A DNA stretch of 64,000 nt, taken from NCBI RefSeq assembly GCF_000296835.1, contig NZ_CAKE01000002.1, forward strand, positions 301,155 through 365,154, given 5' to 3'. Shown here piece by piece: positions 18,551 through 25,764 of this stretch (positions within the stretch are counted from its first letter, which is position 1; every line of letters begins with the position of its first letter). A program made the translations under genes and the position numbers. A model generated the notes under the pieces. It saw nothing but the letters and a program-made list of their open reading frames with translations. It did no database searches and had not been told where the DNA came from. This stretch comes from Lactobacillus hominis DSM 23910 = CRBIP 24.179. GTDB lineage: Bacteria; Bacillota; Bacilli; Lactobacillales; Lactobacillaceae.

Positions 18551-18562
18551 AGTATAATACCA
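18551..18562 (-). promoter_or_regulatory. Extended -10 promoter for the phn leader
   Basis: Read leftward, TGGTATTAT (18562-18554) is a TGn-extended -10 element with another TATACT overlapping it. No good -35 is seen. Start of transcription would be near 18545, giving a leader of about 270 bases to the first phnD codon. Confidence 0.4.
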
Positions 18563-18699
18563 GAAATATTCGGAGTTGAACATATATTTTGCCAAAAAAA
18601 CCATTTTTTTCTAAAAAGTACTAATTGGAGCGGTCCAATTACAAACAAAAAAGCCGATCTTTTGATTATTTAGGCCAGCCTGAAAATGTTCGGATTTAA

Positions 18700-19194
18700 C
18701 TAAAATCTTCTTTTCTTTTTCTTAGGAACTTCTTTGTTTTCTAAATCTGTCTTAACGATCAAAACATCAGACAAAGCATGTTGGTTAACGTATTCAGTGA
18801 CACTACCCATTAACATTCTTTCAACTGCGTTCATTCCAGTAGCTCCCATCACGATTAAATCATTGTGGTGGTCATTAATGAAATCAACAGCAATAATTCT
18901 CTTAGGCGAGCCATAGCGAATATGATAACTAACATCAGAAAAGTCCATCTTTTCTTGAGCCCATTTCTTAAGGCTCTTTAAATACTCTTCTGAATCTTGA
19001 GTCATTTGATAAATAGTATCACCTGAAATAAGCGTATCTTGCATTTCTCCCATAAATTGACGAGTATCAATGACATTTAAAACATCTAAATGGGCATTAT
19101 TATCAATTGCAATTTGAACAGCCTTATCAAAAGCTCTTTCGGCAGTTTCTGATCCATCGACAGGTACCAAAATATTATTGTAATCTTCCATCAT
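18700..19194 (-). CDS. Universal stress protein (UspA family)
   Basis: A 164-residue cytoplasmic UspA-fold protein. It begins 'NNILVPVDGSETAERAFDKA', and the ATP-binding type motif is 'LIVMGATGMNAVERMLMGSVTEYV', close to G-x2-G-x9-G-S/T. It ends in a basic tail 'KKKKRRF'. I start at the ATG at 19194, nine bases after GGAG; an in-frame ATG nine bases upstream touches that site. Usp proteins bind ATP and help survival under stress; the partner is unknown. It is divergent from the phosphatase gene and monocistronic. Confidence 0.88.
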   Translation of the reverse strand: MMEDYNNILVPVDGSETAERAFDKAVQIAIDNNAHLDVLNVIDTRQFMGEMQDTLISGDTIYQMTQDSEEYLKSLKKWAQEKMDFSDVSYHIRYGSPKRIIAVDFINDHHNDLIVMGATGMNAVERMLMGSVTEYVNQHALSDVLIVKTDLENKEVPKKKKRRF

Positions 19195-19401
19195 TTGTAT
19201 CATCTCCAGCTTTCCGGCGAATTTCTAACATAATTATTTTACCATAATTCTATGCAAAATTAGTATTTAGAAAACTAAATGATCTAGCACACGCACGTAA
19301 TTAGTGTTAAAATCTAAATGCTATTTTATTACTATATTAACTACTACTCCATGCACTCAGCTGTACAGCGGCTGCAAGTATATAGATAAGGAACTACATT
19401 T

Positions 19402-20205
19402 ATGAGCGAAAATTATAAGACTAAACTGATTGGTGTCACCTCTGGCCGAAATTTCCGCGAACTAGGTGGCTATGAAACAATTAGTGGTCAAAAAATAAAG
19501 TACAATAAACTATTACGAACTGGTAACTTAGCAGATCTTTCAAGACAAGATCTAGACTTACTGCACAATTATGGCGTTAAATATGACGTTGACTTTAGAA
19601 CGGCTAAAGAAAAACAAGAGCATCCTGATCGTGTGCCAGATGGTGCTATTTATGAATTCGATCCAGTTTTTAGCGATGACTTAACCAATGCATCTAAGGG
19701 CATCTTTGCTTTAGAAGAAAATGCGGAAAAAGATCCAACCTATGGCTTTAAGCATATGTACTTTGCTTATGAAGACATGATTAAAGGCGAAACAGCTCAA
19801 AAAGCATATCGCAAATTTTTTGATTTACTTTTAACTAACAGTAATGAACATGAAGCATTGCTTTTTCACTGCACAGCTGGAAAAGATCGTACAGGATATG
19901 GTGCATTATTAGTTTTATCAGCACTTGGCGTACCTTTTTCAACTATTAAATACGATTACGTCTTAACTAACGTTACAACAAAAGATTTTGTAGACAACAT
20001 GCTTAAAGAAGCTGCAAGTGACGGAGCTAGCGCCAGAGTTTTACAATCTATCAAAGATATTCAATCTGTTTATCCAGAATATCTTGATCATGCAGTTAAA
20101 GTGCTTAATGAAGAATATGGTGGTATCAACGAATACTTGCGTAATAGCATGCATTTATCAGTTGGTGACATTATGGATTTAAGAAGAATATATCTTGAAG
20201 GATAA
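19402..20205 (+). CDS. Tyrosine-protein-phosphatase-like enzyme (DSP/Y_phosphatase3 type)
   Basis: A 267-residue soluble protein with the Cys-x5-Arg phosphatase loop 'HCTAGKDRTGYG' (C157, R163), which forms the phosphocysteine intermediate. 'GRNFRELGGY' near the N-terminus and 'RTGNLADLS' are typical of the Y_phosphatase3 family, which acts on phosphotyrosine or phosphoinositides. AAGGAA precedes the ATG. A GntR regulator follows after 12 bp and is probably co-transcribed. The physiological substrate is unknown. Confidence 0.85.
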   Translation: MSENYKTKLIGVTSGRNFRELGGYETISGQKIKYNKLLRTGNLADLSRQDLDLLHNYGVKYDVDFRTAKEKQEHPDRVPDGAIYEFDPVFSDDLTNASKGIFALEENAEKDPTYGFKHMYFAYEDMIKGETAQKAYRKFFDLLLTNSNEHEALLFHCTAGKDRTGYGALLVLSALGVPFSTIKYDYVLTNVTTKDFVDNMLKEAASDGASARVLQSIKDIQSVYPEYLDHAVKVLNEEYGGINEYLRNSMHLSVGDIMDLRRIYLEG

Positions 20206-20217
20206 GGGGAGTTAAAA

Positions 20218-20952
20218 ATGGTTGAACCGAAATATTTACAAATTGAAAATGAATTAAAAGAAGAAATTTTATCTGGACAATTTCAATACGCTGATAAATT
20301 TTACAGTGAAAAAGAATTAAAAGACAAATTCAATGTTTCTTCAATTACTGTTATTCGTTCAGTTAAAGATCTAGTAAAAGCAGGTTATCTTGTTCGTTAT
20401 CAAGGTAAAGGTACTTTCGTTTCCCACTCTCCTCACCAACGCTTAGTTCGCTATCAAGAATTAAATCGTTTCCCTAACAAAGAAAGCGCAAATAAGGAAA
20501 GCATTAAAGTTCTCAGCTTAGAAAAAGAAGACGATGCGGACATTAACCGTGAACTTGGAATCAACAAAAATACATTCCACTATCACTTAACTCAAGTGCG
20601 CAGCGTTAACAATGAGCCATTTTTGTATTACCAAGCCTACTTTGCACCTAAATTTATTAATTATCGTAAACTCAAAGACCTGCAAGCAAACTTTCAAAAT
20701 ATTTATGTACGCATTCGCGAAGACTCCAACATCTATCTTTTAGATGAACCATTTAAAGAAAAAGATAGCGTAGTAAATGCACCAAAAGAAGTTGCTAACG
20801 CATTAAACTTGAGCGATGATGCCTACGTTGTTAAACAAGAAAAGAAAATTGTTTCTTCTAAAAATGCGGAAGTACTTCTTTACAGGGTTAACTACAAAAA
20901 AGTTGACTACACTGAAGTTTCCTTCACTACTCCTGATTATCCAGAAATTTAA
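20218..20952 (+). CDS. GntR-family transcriptional regulator with UTRA domain
   Basis: A 244-residue HutC-type regulator. The N-terminal winged helix (residues about 5-70) contains 'FYSEKELKDKFNVSSITVIR' and 'YLVRYQGKGTFVS'. The C-terminal part is an effector-binding UTRA domain, with 'NTFHYHLTQVRSVNNEPFLY' fitting its core. AGGGGAG lies seven bases before the ATG. It follows the phosphatase gene by 12 bp and ends at a strong terminator. The ligand is unknown. Its neighbours include an orphan PTS EIIA gene, so sugar regulation is possible but unproven. Confidence 0.88.
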   Translation: MVEPKYLQIENELKEEILSGQFQYADKFYSEKELKDKFNVSSITVIRSVKDLVKAGYLVRYQGKGTFVSHSPHQRLVRYQELNRFPNKESANKESIKVLSLEKEDDADINRELGINKNTFHYHLTQVRSVNNEPFLYYQAYFAPKFINYRKLKDLQANFQNIYVRIREDSNIYLLDEPFKEKDSVVNAPKEVANALNLSDDAYVVKQEKKIVSSKNAEVLLYRVNYKKVDYTEVSFTTPDYPEI

Positions 20953-20955
20953 GAC

Positions 20956-20985
20956 AAAAAACTAGCCCAAAAGGCTAGTTTTTTT
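20956..20985. terminator. Terminator between GntR and EIIA genes
   Basis: AAAAAACTAGCC-caaaa-GGCTAGTTTTTTT. It works in both directions for the convergent genes. Confidence 0.9.
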
Positions 20986-20993
20986 ACACTCAA

Positions 20994-21479
20994 TTAAAAA
21001 TTAGTTTCTAAAAAATCATAAATTTGCTCAGGATCAGTTTCATTAAATAAATCATTTAAATCTTCAACATCAGTTTGAGCTAAAAAGTCCATAATATTGG
21101 CTAAAATATTGGAGTGCAGATCAGGATTGTCATTCAAGATCATAAATAAGAATTTTACTTCCAATGTTTCAGTCGGATTGACCATGTTATTAAATTTAAC
21201 AGGTTGCTTTAACGCAATGGGCACAATCATTTGCTTGTTTACAAACTTACCTTCTGTATGAGGAATAGCGACATTGGGTAAATCATGAGATAAAGGACGA
21301 GTTGAAATACCAGTAGGATATTTATCTTCACGTTCAATAATATTTTGAATAAAATCGCCTTTAACATAGCCTAGATCAAGCAATTCTTGGTAAACGTCCC
21401 TAAAGATTTCATTACGATCTGTTTTATCAGTTACAAATACGGCTTTTTTATTAAAAAGTTTTTTCTTATCAATTGACAT
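20994..21479 (-). CDS. PTS EIIA component, fructose/galactitol type (orphan)
   Basis: A 161-residue phosphocarrier domain of the PTS_EIIA_2 fold. The phosphorylated His is in 'NVAIPHTEGKFV'. The ATG at 21479 has AAGGAA upstream; the longer frame to 21512 would include that site. No EIIB or EIIC gene is adjacent, so it either serves a transporter encoded elsewhere or is regulatory. A cre-like sequence overlaps its promoter region (TATAAT near 21521-21526 on the minus strand), which fits catabolite control. Confidence 0.85.
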   Translation of the reverse strand: MSIDKKKLFNKKAVFVTDKTDRNEIFRDVYQELLDLGYVKGDFIQNIIEREDKYPTGISTRPLSHDLPNVAIPHTEGKFVNKQMIVPIALKQPVKFNNMVNPTETLEVKFLFMILNDNPDLHSNILANIMDFLAQTDVEDLNDLFNETDPEQIYDFLETNF

Positions 21480-21527
21480 ACGCGTCGATTCCTTCCTAGT
21501 CGTTGAATTCATAAATCAATTATATCT

Positions 21528-21542
21528 TAAAACCGGTTTCAA
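21528..21542 (-). promoter_or_regulatory. cre-like (CcpA) site in the EIIA promoter
   Basis: Read leftward, TTGAAACCGGTTTTA matches the cre consensus WTGNAANCGNWNNCW with one mismatch, and is almost a perfect palindrome. It sits immediately upstream of a TATAAT -10 element for the EIIA gene, about 50-65 bp before the start codon. Confidence 0.5.
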
Positions 21543-21623
21543 AAACACCGATGCTACTGTAACGTTTTAGCATTTTTTGTTAAAGTTAGACAAGTAATCA
21601 TTTTTTATGAAAGGACCTTGATT

Positions 21624-22100
21624 ATGACTAAACAAAAAACCGTTTATTTTGGTGCTGGCTGGTTTACTGAAACTCAAAACAAAGCTTACAAAGATGCTAT
21701 GAAAGCTTTAGAGCAAAATCCAACTATTGATCTTGAAAACAGCTATGTTCCTCTTCAAAACCAATACAAAGGCATCCGCGTTGACGAACATCCTGAATAT
21801 TTGCACGACAAAGAATGGGCTCAAGCTACTTACAGTGGCGATTTAATTGGCATTAAAACAAGCGATATTATGCTCGGCGTATACGTTCCTAAAGAAGAAG
21901 ACGTTGGTTTAGGGATGGAATTAGGTTACGCAATGTCACAAGGTAAGTTTGTTTTATTGGTTGTTCCTGATGAACAATTTGGTCAGCCAATCAACTTAAT
22001 GAGTTGGGGCGTTGCTGACAGCGTAATTAAGATGAGCGATTTGAAGGACTTTAACTTCAACCAACCTAAGTTTAGCTTCTACGAAGGCGCTGTATATTAA
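21624..22100 (+). CDS. ntd: Nucleoside 2'-deoxyribosyltransferase
   Basis: A 158-residue enzyme that swaps the base of 2'-deoxynucleosides, used by lactobacilli in nucleoside salvage. It aligns by eye along its length with the Lactobacillus leichmannii/helveticus enzymes: 'TVYFGAGWFTETQNKAY', 'NQYKGIRVDEHPEYLHD', the catalytic Glu in 'GLGMELGYAMSQGKF', and the C-terminal 'KFSFYEGAVY'. ATG at 21624 is chosen because AAAGGA lies eight bases before it. It is a single-gene unit with its own terminator. Confidence 0.96.
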   Translation: MTKQKTVYFGAGWFTETQNKAYKDAMKALEQNPTIDLENSYVPLQNQYKGIRVDEHPEYLHDKEWAQATYSGDLIGIKTSDIMLGVYVPKEEDVGLGMELGYAMSQGKFVLLVVPDEQFGQPINLMSWGVADSVIKMSDLKDFNFNQPKFSFYEGAVY

Positions 22101-22107
22101 AGTGTAG

Positions 22108-22140
22108 AAAAAGCGAGGTTCAAATGAACTTCGCTTTTTG
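22108..22140. terminator. Bidirectional terminator between ntd and the small-peptide gene
   Basis: AAAAAGCGAGGTTCA-aat-GAACTTCGCTTTTTG. It ends ntd rightward and the 35-residue peptide gene leftward, so the peptide gene has a terminator of its own. Confidence 0.85.
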
Positions 22141-22178
22141 TTATGATTCATTATATTGATAGTCATCTAGCTATTGTT

Positions 22179-22286
22179 CTATCCCCATTTTGATAAACAA
22201 GCAAGTTGTTGCGCAGTGGGGATTAATATTGGGATCAATCCACCAATCAATAGCGTTATAATTTTATTTTTAAATTTTCTTTTCAT
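22179..22286 (-). CDS. 35-residue hydrophobic peptide divergent from rgg, candidate pheromone precursor
   Basis: ATG at 22286-22284, stop TAG at 22181-22179. The peptide begins 'MKRKFKNK', continues with a hydrophobic core 'IITLLIGGLIPILIPT' and ends 'AQQLACLSKWG'. The layout (positive N-terminus, one hydrophobic stretch, short polar C-terminus) is that of exported signalling peptides. It is transcribed away from the Rgg-type gene with only 20 bp between the two start codons, like the divergent shp/rgg pairs of streptococci. It is longer than typical SHP peptides (20-23 residues). The mature form, if any, would probably be a C-terminal fragment. No good ribosome site is seen (AAAGG is about 14 bases away), which lowers confidence. 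Confidence 0.5.
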   Translation of the reverse strand: MKRKFKNKIITLLIGGLIPILIPTAQQLACLSKWG

Positions 22287-22306
22287 ACTTATTCGGAGGC
22301 CTTTCT

Positions 22307-23155
22307 ATGTATGGTAAATATTTTAAAGAATTACGGCAAAAAAGAAATTTGTCTATTAGACAAGTCGCGACCGATGTAGTATCGCCTTCAACTCTATCAC
22401 GTTGGGAAAATGACGAAATTACTCCTAATTTTAATATCATCGTAAAACTTCTTCAGCAAATCCATGTTTCTCCATATGAATTTATTAATTATGCCCATAT
22501 ACAGTCATACTCACTTGAAATAGTTAAAATGAATGAAGCTTATTTCAAAAAAGATATAATAACGTTAAAACTTCTTTTCAATGATTTTTTCCAACAATAT
22601 AAGCAAAAAGCTAATCCTCATAATCTTTTTATAGCTGGAATTGCTTCGAGTTTTTACTTCGAACTTACAAAAACTAAATTATTACCCCAACTTTATATAA
22701 ATAAATTAGCAGCTTATCTTTCTTCAGTCACATATTGGAGTCATTACTACCTAGGTATTTTTGGAAATACTATCCCATTGTTATCAGACCGATTAGTATT
22801 TGGTTTAACTAATCTTATCATTAATGATCTAGAGGAAATAAAAGATAGTGGACTAGAGCTCACATTAGTAGCTTGGACAACTATTTTAAATTCCTTCGCT
22901 ATACTTCTGAAAGACCAGTCTCCTTTTGTTAAAAAATTATATAAAAGGATTAAAAATCTTTCGATCTCTTCTAGTTTAGTATCTATTCGTTTCAGAAAGA
23001 AATTTTTAGAAGCCCTTTTCAGATACCAAATTAACCAAACTGGTGAAGAAAGTATATATAATATGATCGAAGCTACTAAAATTTTAGGATTAGAAGAATA
23101 CTACTCTGATTTCTATTCTTTATTTGTCGAAATCCAAACTAAATTAAATCATTAA
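22307..23155 (+). CDS. Rgg/GadR/MutR-type transcriptional regulator
   Basis: A 282-residue regulator with an N-terminal XRE-type helix-turn-helix ('GKYFKELRQKRNLSIRQVAT' and 'SPSTLSRWENDEITPNF') followed by about 215 residues of helical, Leu/Phe/Tyr-rich sequence as in the peptide-binding Rgg C-terminal domain. CGGAGG lies seven bases before the ATG. Rgg proteins bind imported short peptides and then activate or repress nearby promoters. The likely target is the gene cluster at 23.3-26.3 kb and the divergent peptide gene. Codon and base use are more A+T-rich than the flanking housekeeping genes, suggesting acquisition. Confidence 0.8.
   Translation: MYGKYFKELRQKRNLSIRQVATDVVSPSTLSRWENDEITPNFNIIVKLLQQIHVSPYEFINYAHIQSYSLEIVKMNEAYFKKDIITLKLLFNDFFQQYKQKANPHNLFIAGIASSFYFELTKTKLLPQLYINKLAAYLSSVTYWSHYYLGIFGNTIPLLSDRLVFGLTNLIINDLEEIKDSGLELTLVAWTTILNSFAILLKDQSPFVKKLYKRIKNLSISSSLVSIRFRKKFLEALFRYQINQTGEESIYNMIEATKILGLEEYYSDFYSLFVEIQTKLNH
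22349..22363. promoter_or_regulatory. Perfect 15-bp palindrome inside the 5' end of the rgg gene
   Basis: TTGTCTATTAGACAA lies 63-77 bp upstream of the peptide start codon, where the -35 region of the leftward promoter would be expected (TAGACA reads as a -35 on that strand). It is a candidate operator for the Rgg protein at the peptide promoter. It also encodes part of the HTH, so chance is possible. Confidence 0.35.
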
Positions 23156-23175
23156 TTGTCCAATATTTATCAATG

Positions 23176-23254
23176 CGTTGCAAAAATGAAACAAGCTTAT
23201 AAAGGAAGCCGATAAAACCACCTTATTTGCGATTTTGTTTTTATATTTGCAACG
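23176..23254. promoter_or_regulatory. Long inverted repeat upstream of the secreted-protein gene
   Basis: CGTTGCAAAAATGAAACAA (23176-23194) and TTGTTTTTATATTTGCAACG (23235-23254) are inverted copies with about two mismatches and one gap, 40 bp apart. The right arm ends 26 bp before the -10 TATAAT, which has no recognisable -35. This fits an activator site. It could also form a large hairpin ending in TTTTT that terminates rgg. Confidence 0.45.
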
Positions 23255-23280
23255 TTTTTAAATACACTGAATTTCTTCCC

Positions 23281-23286
23281 TATAAT
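23281..23286 (+). promoter_or_regulatory. -10 element of the secreted-protein gene
   Basis: TATAAT 33 bp before the start codon. The hexamer 17 bp upstream (TTAAAT) does not resemble TTGACA, so the promoter may need an activator. Confidence 0.45.
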
Positions 23287-23318
23287 TATTTTCATAATTC
23301 ATTTAAGGAGGAATATAA

Positions 23319-23720
23319 ATGTTTAAATTTTTAAAAAGAGGTGCCATTATTGGAAGTGCACTTTTAGGCTTAGGTGGAACTGGAGTGGCATCAGCGGCTT
23401 ATTGGACCGTATCATCTGAATCAGTTTCAGAGCGTGGACGTTGGAGCTCATATGGTAGTGCTAACGTAAAACAAAGTAACTCCAACTCTGCCTCATTTAA
23501 CGGCGATGTATTACCTAATTCATTTGGATATAACGTTCGTTTAATCAACGGAAATGCTGCAGGTCGTTCTAATTATGTAGGCTTAGTTAAAGATACAACA
23601 ACTCATGCAGGTAATAATACTGGTAAGAGAAATTATTATTACTATGCTGATGTACGTTCACAAACATATGAACCTCATTCTAGTTATGTAAAATTACACT
23701 TCAGTTCAGACTATAAATAA
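23319..23720 (+). CDS. Small secreted protein, DUF2712-like/bacteriocin-like, unknown function
   Basis: A 133-residue exported protein. A signal peptide is clear: 'MFKFLKRG', a Gly/Leu/Ala core, then 'GVASA-AYW' with likely cleavage after residue 26. The mature part of about 107 residues is rich in Ser, Asn, Tyr and Gly, basic, and has no cysteine, e.g. 'GKRNYYYYADVRSQTYEPHS'. The ribosome site AAGGAGG is excellent. The pattern resembles DUF2712 proteins, which sit beside ABC transporters in Bacilli, and more loosely lactococcin 972. A terminator separates it from the transporter genes, which would give it higher expression than they get, as for many secreted effectors. Toxin, signal or surface protein cannot be decided. 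Confidence 0.7.
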   Translation: MFKFLKRGAIIGSALLGLGGTGVASAAYWTVSSESVSERGRWSSYGSANVKQSNSNSASFNGDVLPNSFGYNVRLINGNAAGRSNYVGLVKDTTTHAGNNTGKRNYYYYADVRSQTYEPHSSYVKLHFSSDYK

Positions 23721-23752
23721 AGAAAAAGAGGGTCACTCCTCTTTTTTCTTTA
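23719..23752 (+). terminator. Terminator between the secreted protein and ABC permease genes
   Basis: AAGAAAAAGAGG-gtcact-CCTCTTTTTTCTT, starting at the stop codon. It would allow partial read-through to the transporter genes. Confidence 0.8.
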
Positions 23753-23780
23753 TCCAACTTAATTGGGAAAGGATTTAATT

Positions 23781-24593
23781 ATGTTCAAGAACACCAAAAA
23801 AATAATTTTAGCGCTTCTTGTTATCTATTTTATAATAATAACTATTTTTACCCTTATTTCTATCCAACAAGTTAACCAACTAAAAAAAGGACCTAGTACT
23901 GGTCTAACTACATTTTTAAGCCTACAAATAGGTGGCGCTTACAATAATATTATTCTTCAAATAATTCAATTTATACTAATTCCACTGTTGAATAGCGGTC
24001 TATTCATCTATTTAAAGAATAATAACAGTTTTATTGCTATCCAACAACGAACTGGTTATCGCAACTTCCTTATAACAGGCATACTTTTTTCCTTTATCGG
24101 TGGCGCAATAATTATGTTATTAACCTATCTTTTGCAACTTGCCTTAATTACCATCTTTTGTGCACCTATTGTATTTTATGTAGATCCACACTTAGCCGAT
24201 ATGGGAATACAATACTTTTCTTTAAATACTGGATTGGAATTAGCTTCTTCTATCCTTTTATCTTCTATAGGTTGGGGCATCTTTTCAATTTTAGTATTTT
24301 CAATTTCTTTATTTATACCCAAAAATATAATTTGTCTGCTGACGGGAGTTTTAGTCGCTTTAATTCTTATTATCAGTCCCTTAGTAGGAAATATGCAAAA
24401 TTCTATTTGGAGAATAATATCCTTTATCTGGTTTTTGCCAACTATAATTGCACCCGGTCAAATGACTTTTAACAGCATGGCGCCTCCTATTAACTTTATT
24501 TTTGCATACTTTATAGGAATTGCTTTATACATTTCGATTGCCCTTTTATTAATTACTAGTTGGTCTAAAAGAAAGCAAGGCGGCTATGCATGA
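23781..24593 (+). CDS. ABC-2-like transporter permease, six membrane segments
   Basis: A 270-residue integral membrane protein. The ATG at 23781 has AAAGGA eight bases upstream; the earlier TTG in frame overlaps this site. About six hydrophobic segments are visible, including 'IILALLVIYFIIITIFTLIS' and 'ICLLTGVLVALILIISPLVG'. No substrate motif is recognised. The stop overlaps the next start (ATGA), so the transporter genes are translationally coupled. With the ATPase two genes later it should form an exporter or self-protection pump for the secreted protein or a related molecule. Confidence 0.7.
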   Translation: MFKNTKKIILALLVIYFIIITIFTLISIQQVNQLKKGPSTGLTTFLSLQIGGAYNNIILQIIQFILIPLLNSGLFIYLKNNNSFIAIQQRTGYRNFLITGILFSFIGGAIIMLLTYLLQLALITIFCAPIVFYVDPHLADMGIQYFSLNTGLELASSILLSSIGWGIFSILVFSISLFIPKNIICLLTGVLVALILIISPLVGNMQNSIWRIISFIWFLPTIIAPGQMTFNSMAPPINFIFAYFIGIALYISIALLLITSWSKRKQGGYA

Positions 24594-25156
24594 GAACACG
24601 AAATAGAATCCTTTTTATTTCAATTCTAATCATTCTAATAGGACTATTGGGCGGCTTTTCTTTGATTCGACATGCCCATACTCCAGATTTTATTAATCTT
24701 TACTTTGATAGTAATCTGATATCTCTGTATATAGAACCTTTTTTCTTTATTTTAACAACTGCAGAAATAGTATGGCTAAATCCTATTAGAAATTACGCTA
24801 TCATTCGTAACCAGAATCATAAAATACTCACAAAATTAATAGCCTTAATAATTCTAAATTGGCTATTGCTATATACTTCTTTACTTTTACCCTTTATGTT
24901 TTTAAATAAACCTTTTTTTATCTTAGGCAAAATTAATGACGGTATATTTATAGTCTTAATACATATTTTCATCGTTTTAATTTTAAGCTTGCTGTTAATT
25001 AAAGTTTATGAATCAAGTAATCCATACTTTTTATTATTCTTAGTAATTTTAATTATTACTACATACCACTTTAGCATCGAAAAAAGAATATTATTACCGC
25101 TTTATAGTCAATTTTTTGATCCTCTATGGCGTGCTAAACATCATATTTATGGATAG
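24590..25156 (+). CDS. Membrane protein of the ABC operon (possible DUF2705-like)
   Basis: A 188-residue, very hydrophobic protein with about five to six membrane segments, starting 'RILFISILIILIGLLGGFSL'. Between segments is 'EIVWLNPIRNYAIIRNQNH', a cytoplasmic loop that may contact the ATPase. It starts within the stop codon of the preceding permease and ends nine bases before the ATPase gene. It probably is the second membrane subunit. The DUF2705 resemblance is from memory and weak. Confidence 0.6.
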   Translation: MRTRNRILFISILIILIGLLGGFSLIRHAHTPDFINLYFDSNLISLYIEPFFFILTTAEIVWLNPIRNYAIIRNQNHKILTKLIALIILNWLLLYTSLLLPFMFLNKPFFILGKINDGIFIVLIHIFIVLILSLLLIKVYESSNPYFLLFLVILIITTYHFSIEKRILLPLYSQFFDPLWRAKHHIYG

Positions 25157-25164
25157 GAGTTCTT

Positions 25165-25764
25165 ATGTTACAAGTTAAAAATATCTCTAAAAATTTCAAA
25201 AAGAATCAGGTATTAAACAATATTTCATTTCAAATTTATCCAGGACAGATTGTACATATTGCCGGCCGCAATGGTTCTGGAAAATCAACTCTTTTTAAAA
25301 TAATTACCCACTTAATAAAGCCAACATCTGGCACCATCACTTTAGACTCTAATGTAAAAATCGGAGCTCTAATTGAGAATCCTGGCTTTATTGAATATGA
25401 ATCAGCCTTAACTAATTTGAAATTTCTCGCAAATTTAAACAATGCTTTTGATTTATCTACTGTTTCTAATTTGATGGAAAGTTTCTATTTAAATCCTAAC
25501 GATAATTCGCCTGTATCCAAATATTCTATCGGAATGAGACAAAAAATAGGTATTATTCAAGCAATTATGGAAGATCAAAATTTGATTCTCCTAGACGAAC
25601 CTACACGAGGTCTCGATCCAGAAAGCATTGAACAGTTTGTTGATTTACTTAATAAACTAAGAAATCAAAATAAAAGTATTATTATTGCTAGTCATGACCT
25701 TCTGCCAGATCTTAAATACGATGCAACCTACAGGCTTGAAAAAGGACTGTTAGTGCATGAATAA
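25165..25764 (+). CDS. ABC transporter ATP-binding protein (short, 199 residues)
   Basis: A compact ATPase with all core motifs: Walker A 'GRNGSGKST', a signature of the divergent form 'YSIGMRQKIGI', Walker B 'LILLDEPTRGLD' and the switch His in 'ASHDL'. At 199 residues it lacks the C-terminal extension found in many drug-exporter ATPases. The type is that of lantibiotic/bacteriocin immunity and Ycf1-like export pumps. The next gene starts 8 bp before its stop. Confidence 0.88.
   Translation: MLQVKNISKNFKKNQVLNNISFQIYPGQIVHIAGRNGSGKSTLFKIITHLIKPTSGTITLDSNVKIGALIENPGFIEYESALTNLKFLANLNNAFDLSTVSNLMESFYLNPNDNSPVSKYSIGMRQKIGIIQAIMEDQNLILLDEPTRGLDPESIEQFVDLLNKLRNQNKSIIIASHDLLPDLKYDATYRLEKGLLVHE

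Noticed and set aside
18595..18660. Terminator for the usp gene
   Set aside because: Only a weak stem with G-T pairs before a T-run could be drawn. Not convincing enough to list.
23319..23720. Lactococcin 972 bacteriocin gene
   Set aside because: It is a small Cys-free secreted protein next to an ABC transporter, but the lactococcin-972 sequence pattern is not matched and the large immunity protein normally beside it is absent. Kept as DUF2712-like/unknown.
24158..24472. 104-codon overlapping frame in the ABC permease gene
   Set aside because: It lies wholly inside a real gene in another frame, and no ribosome site was seen.
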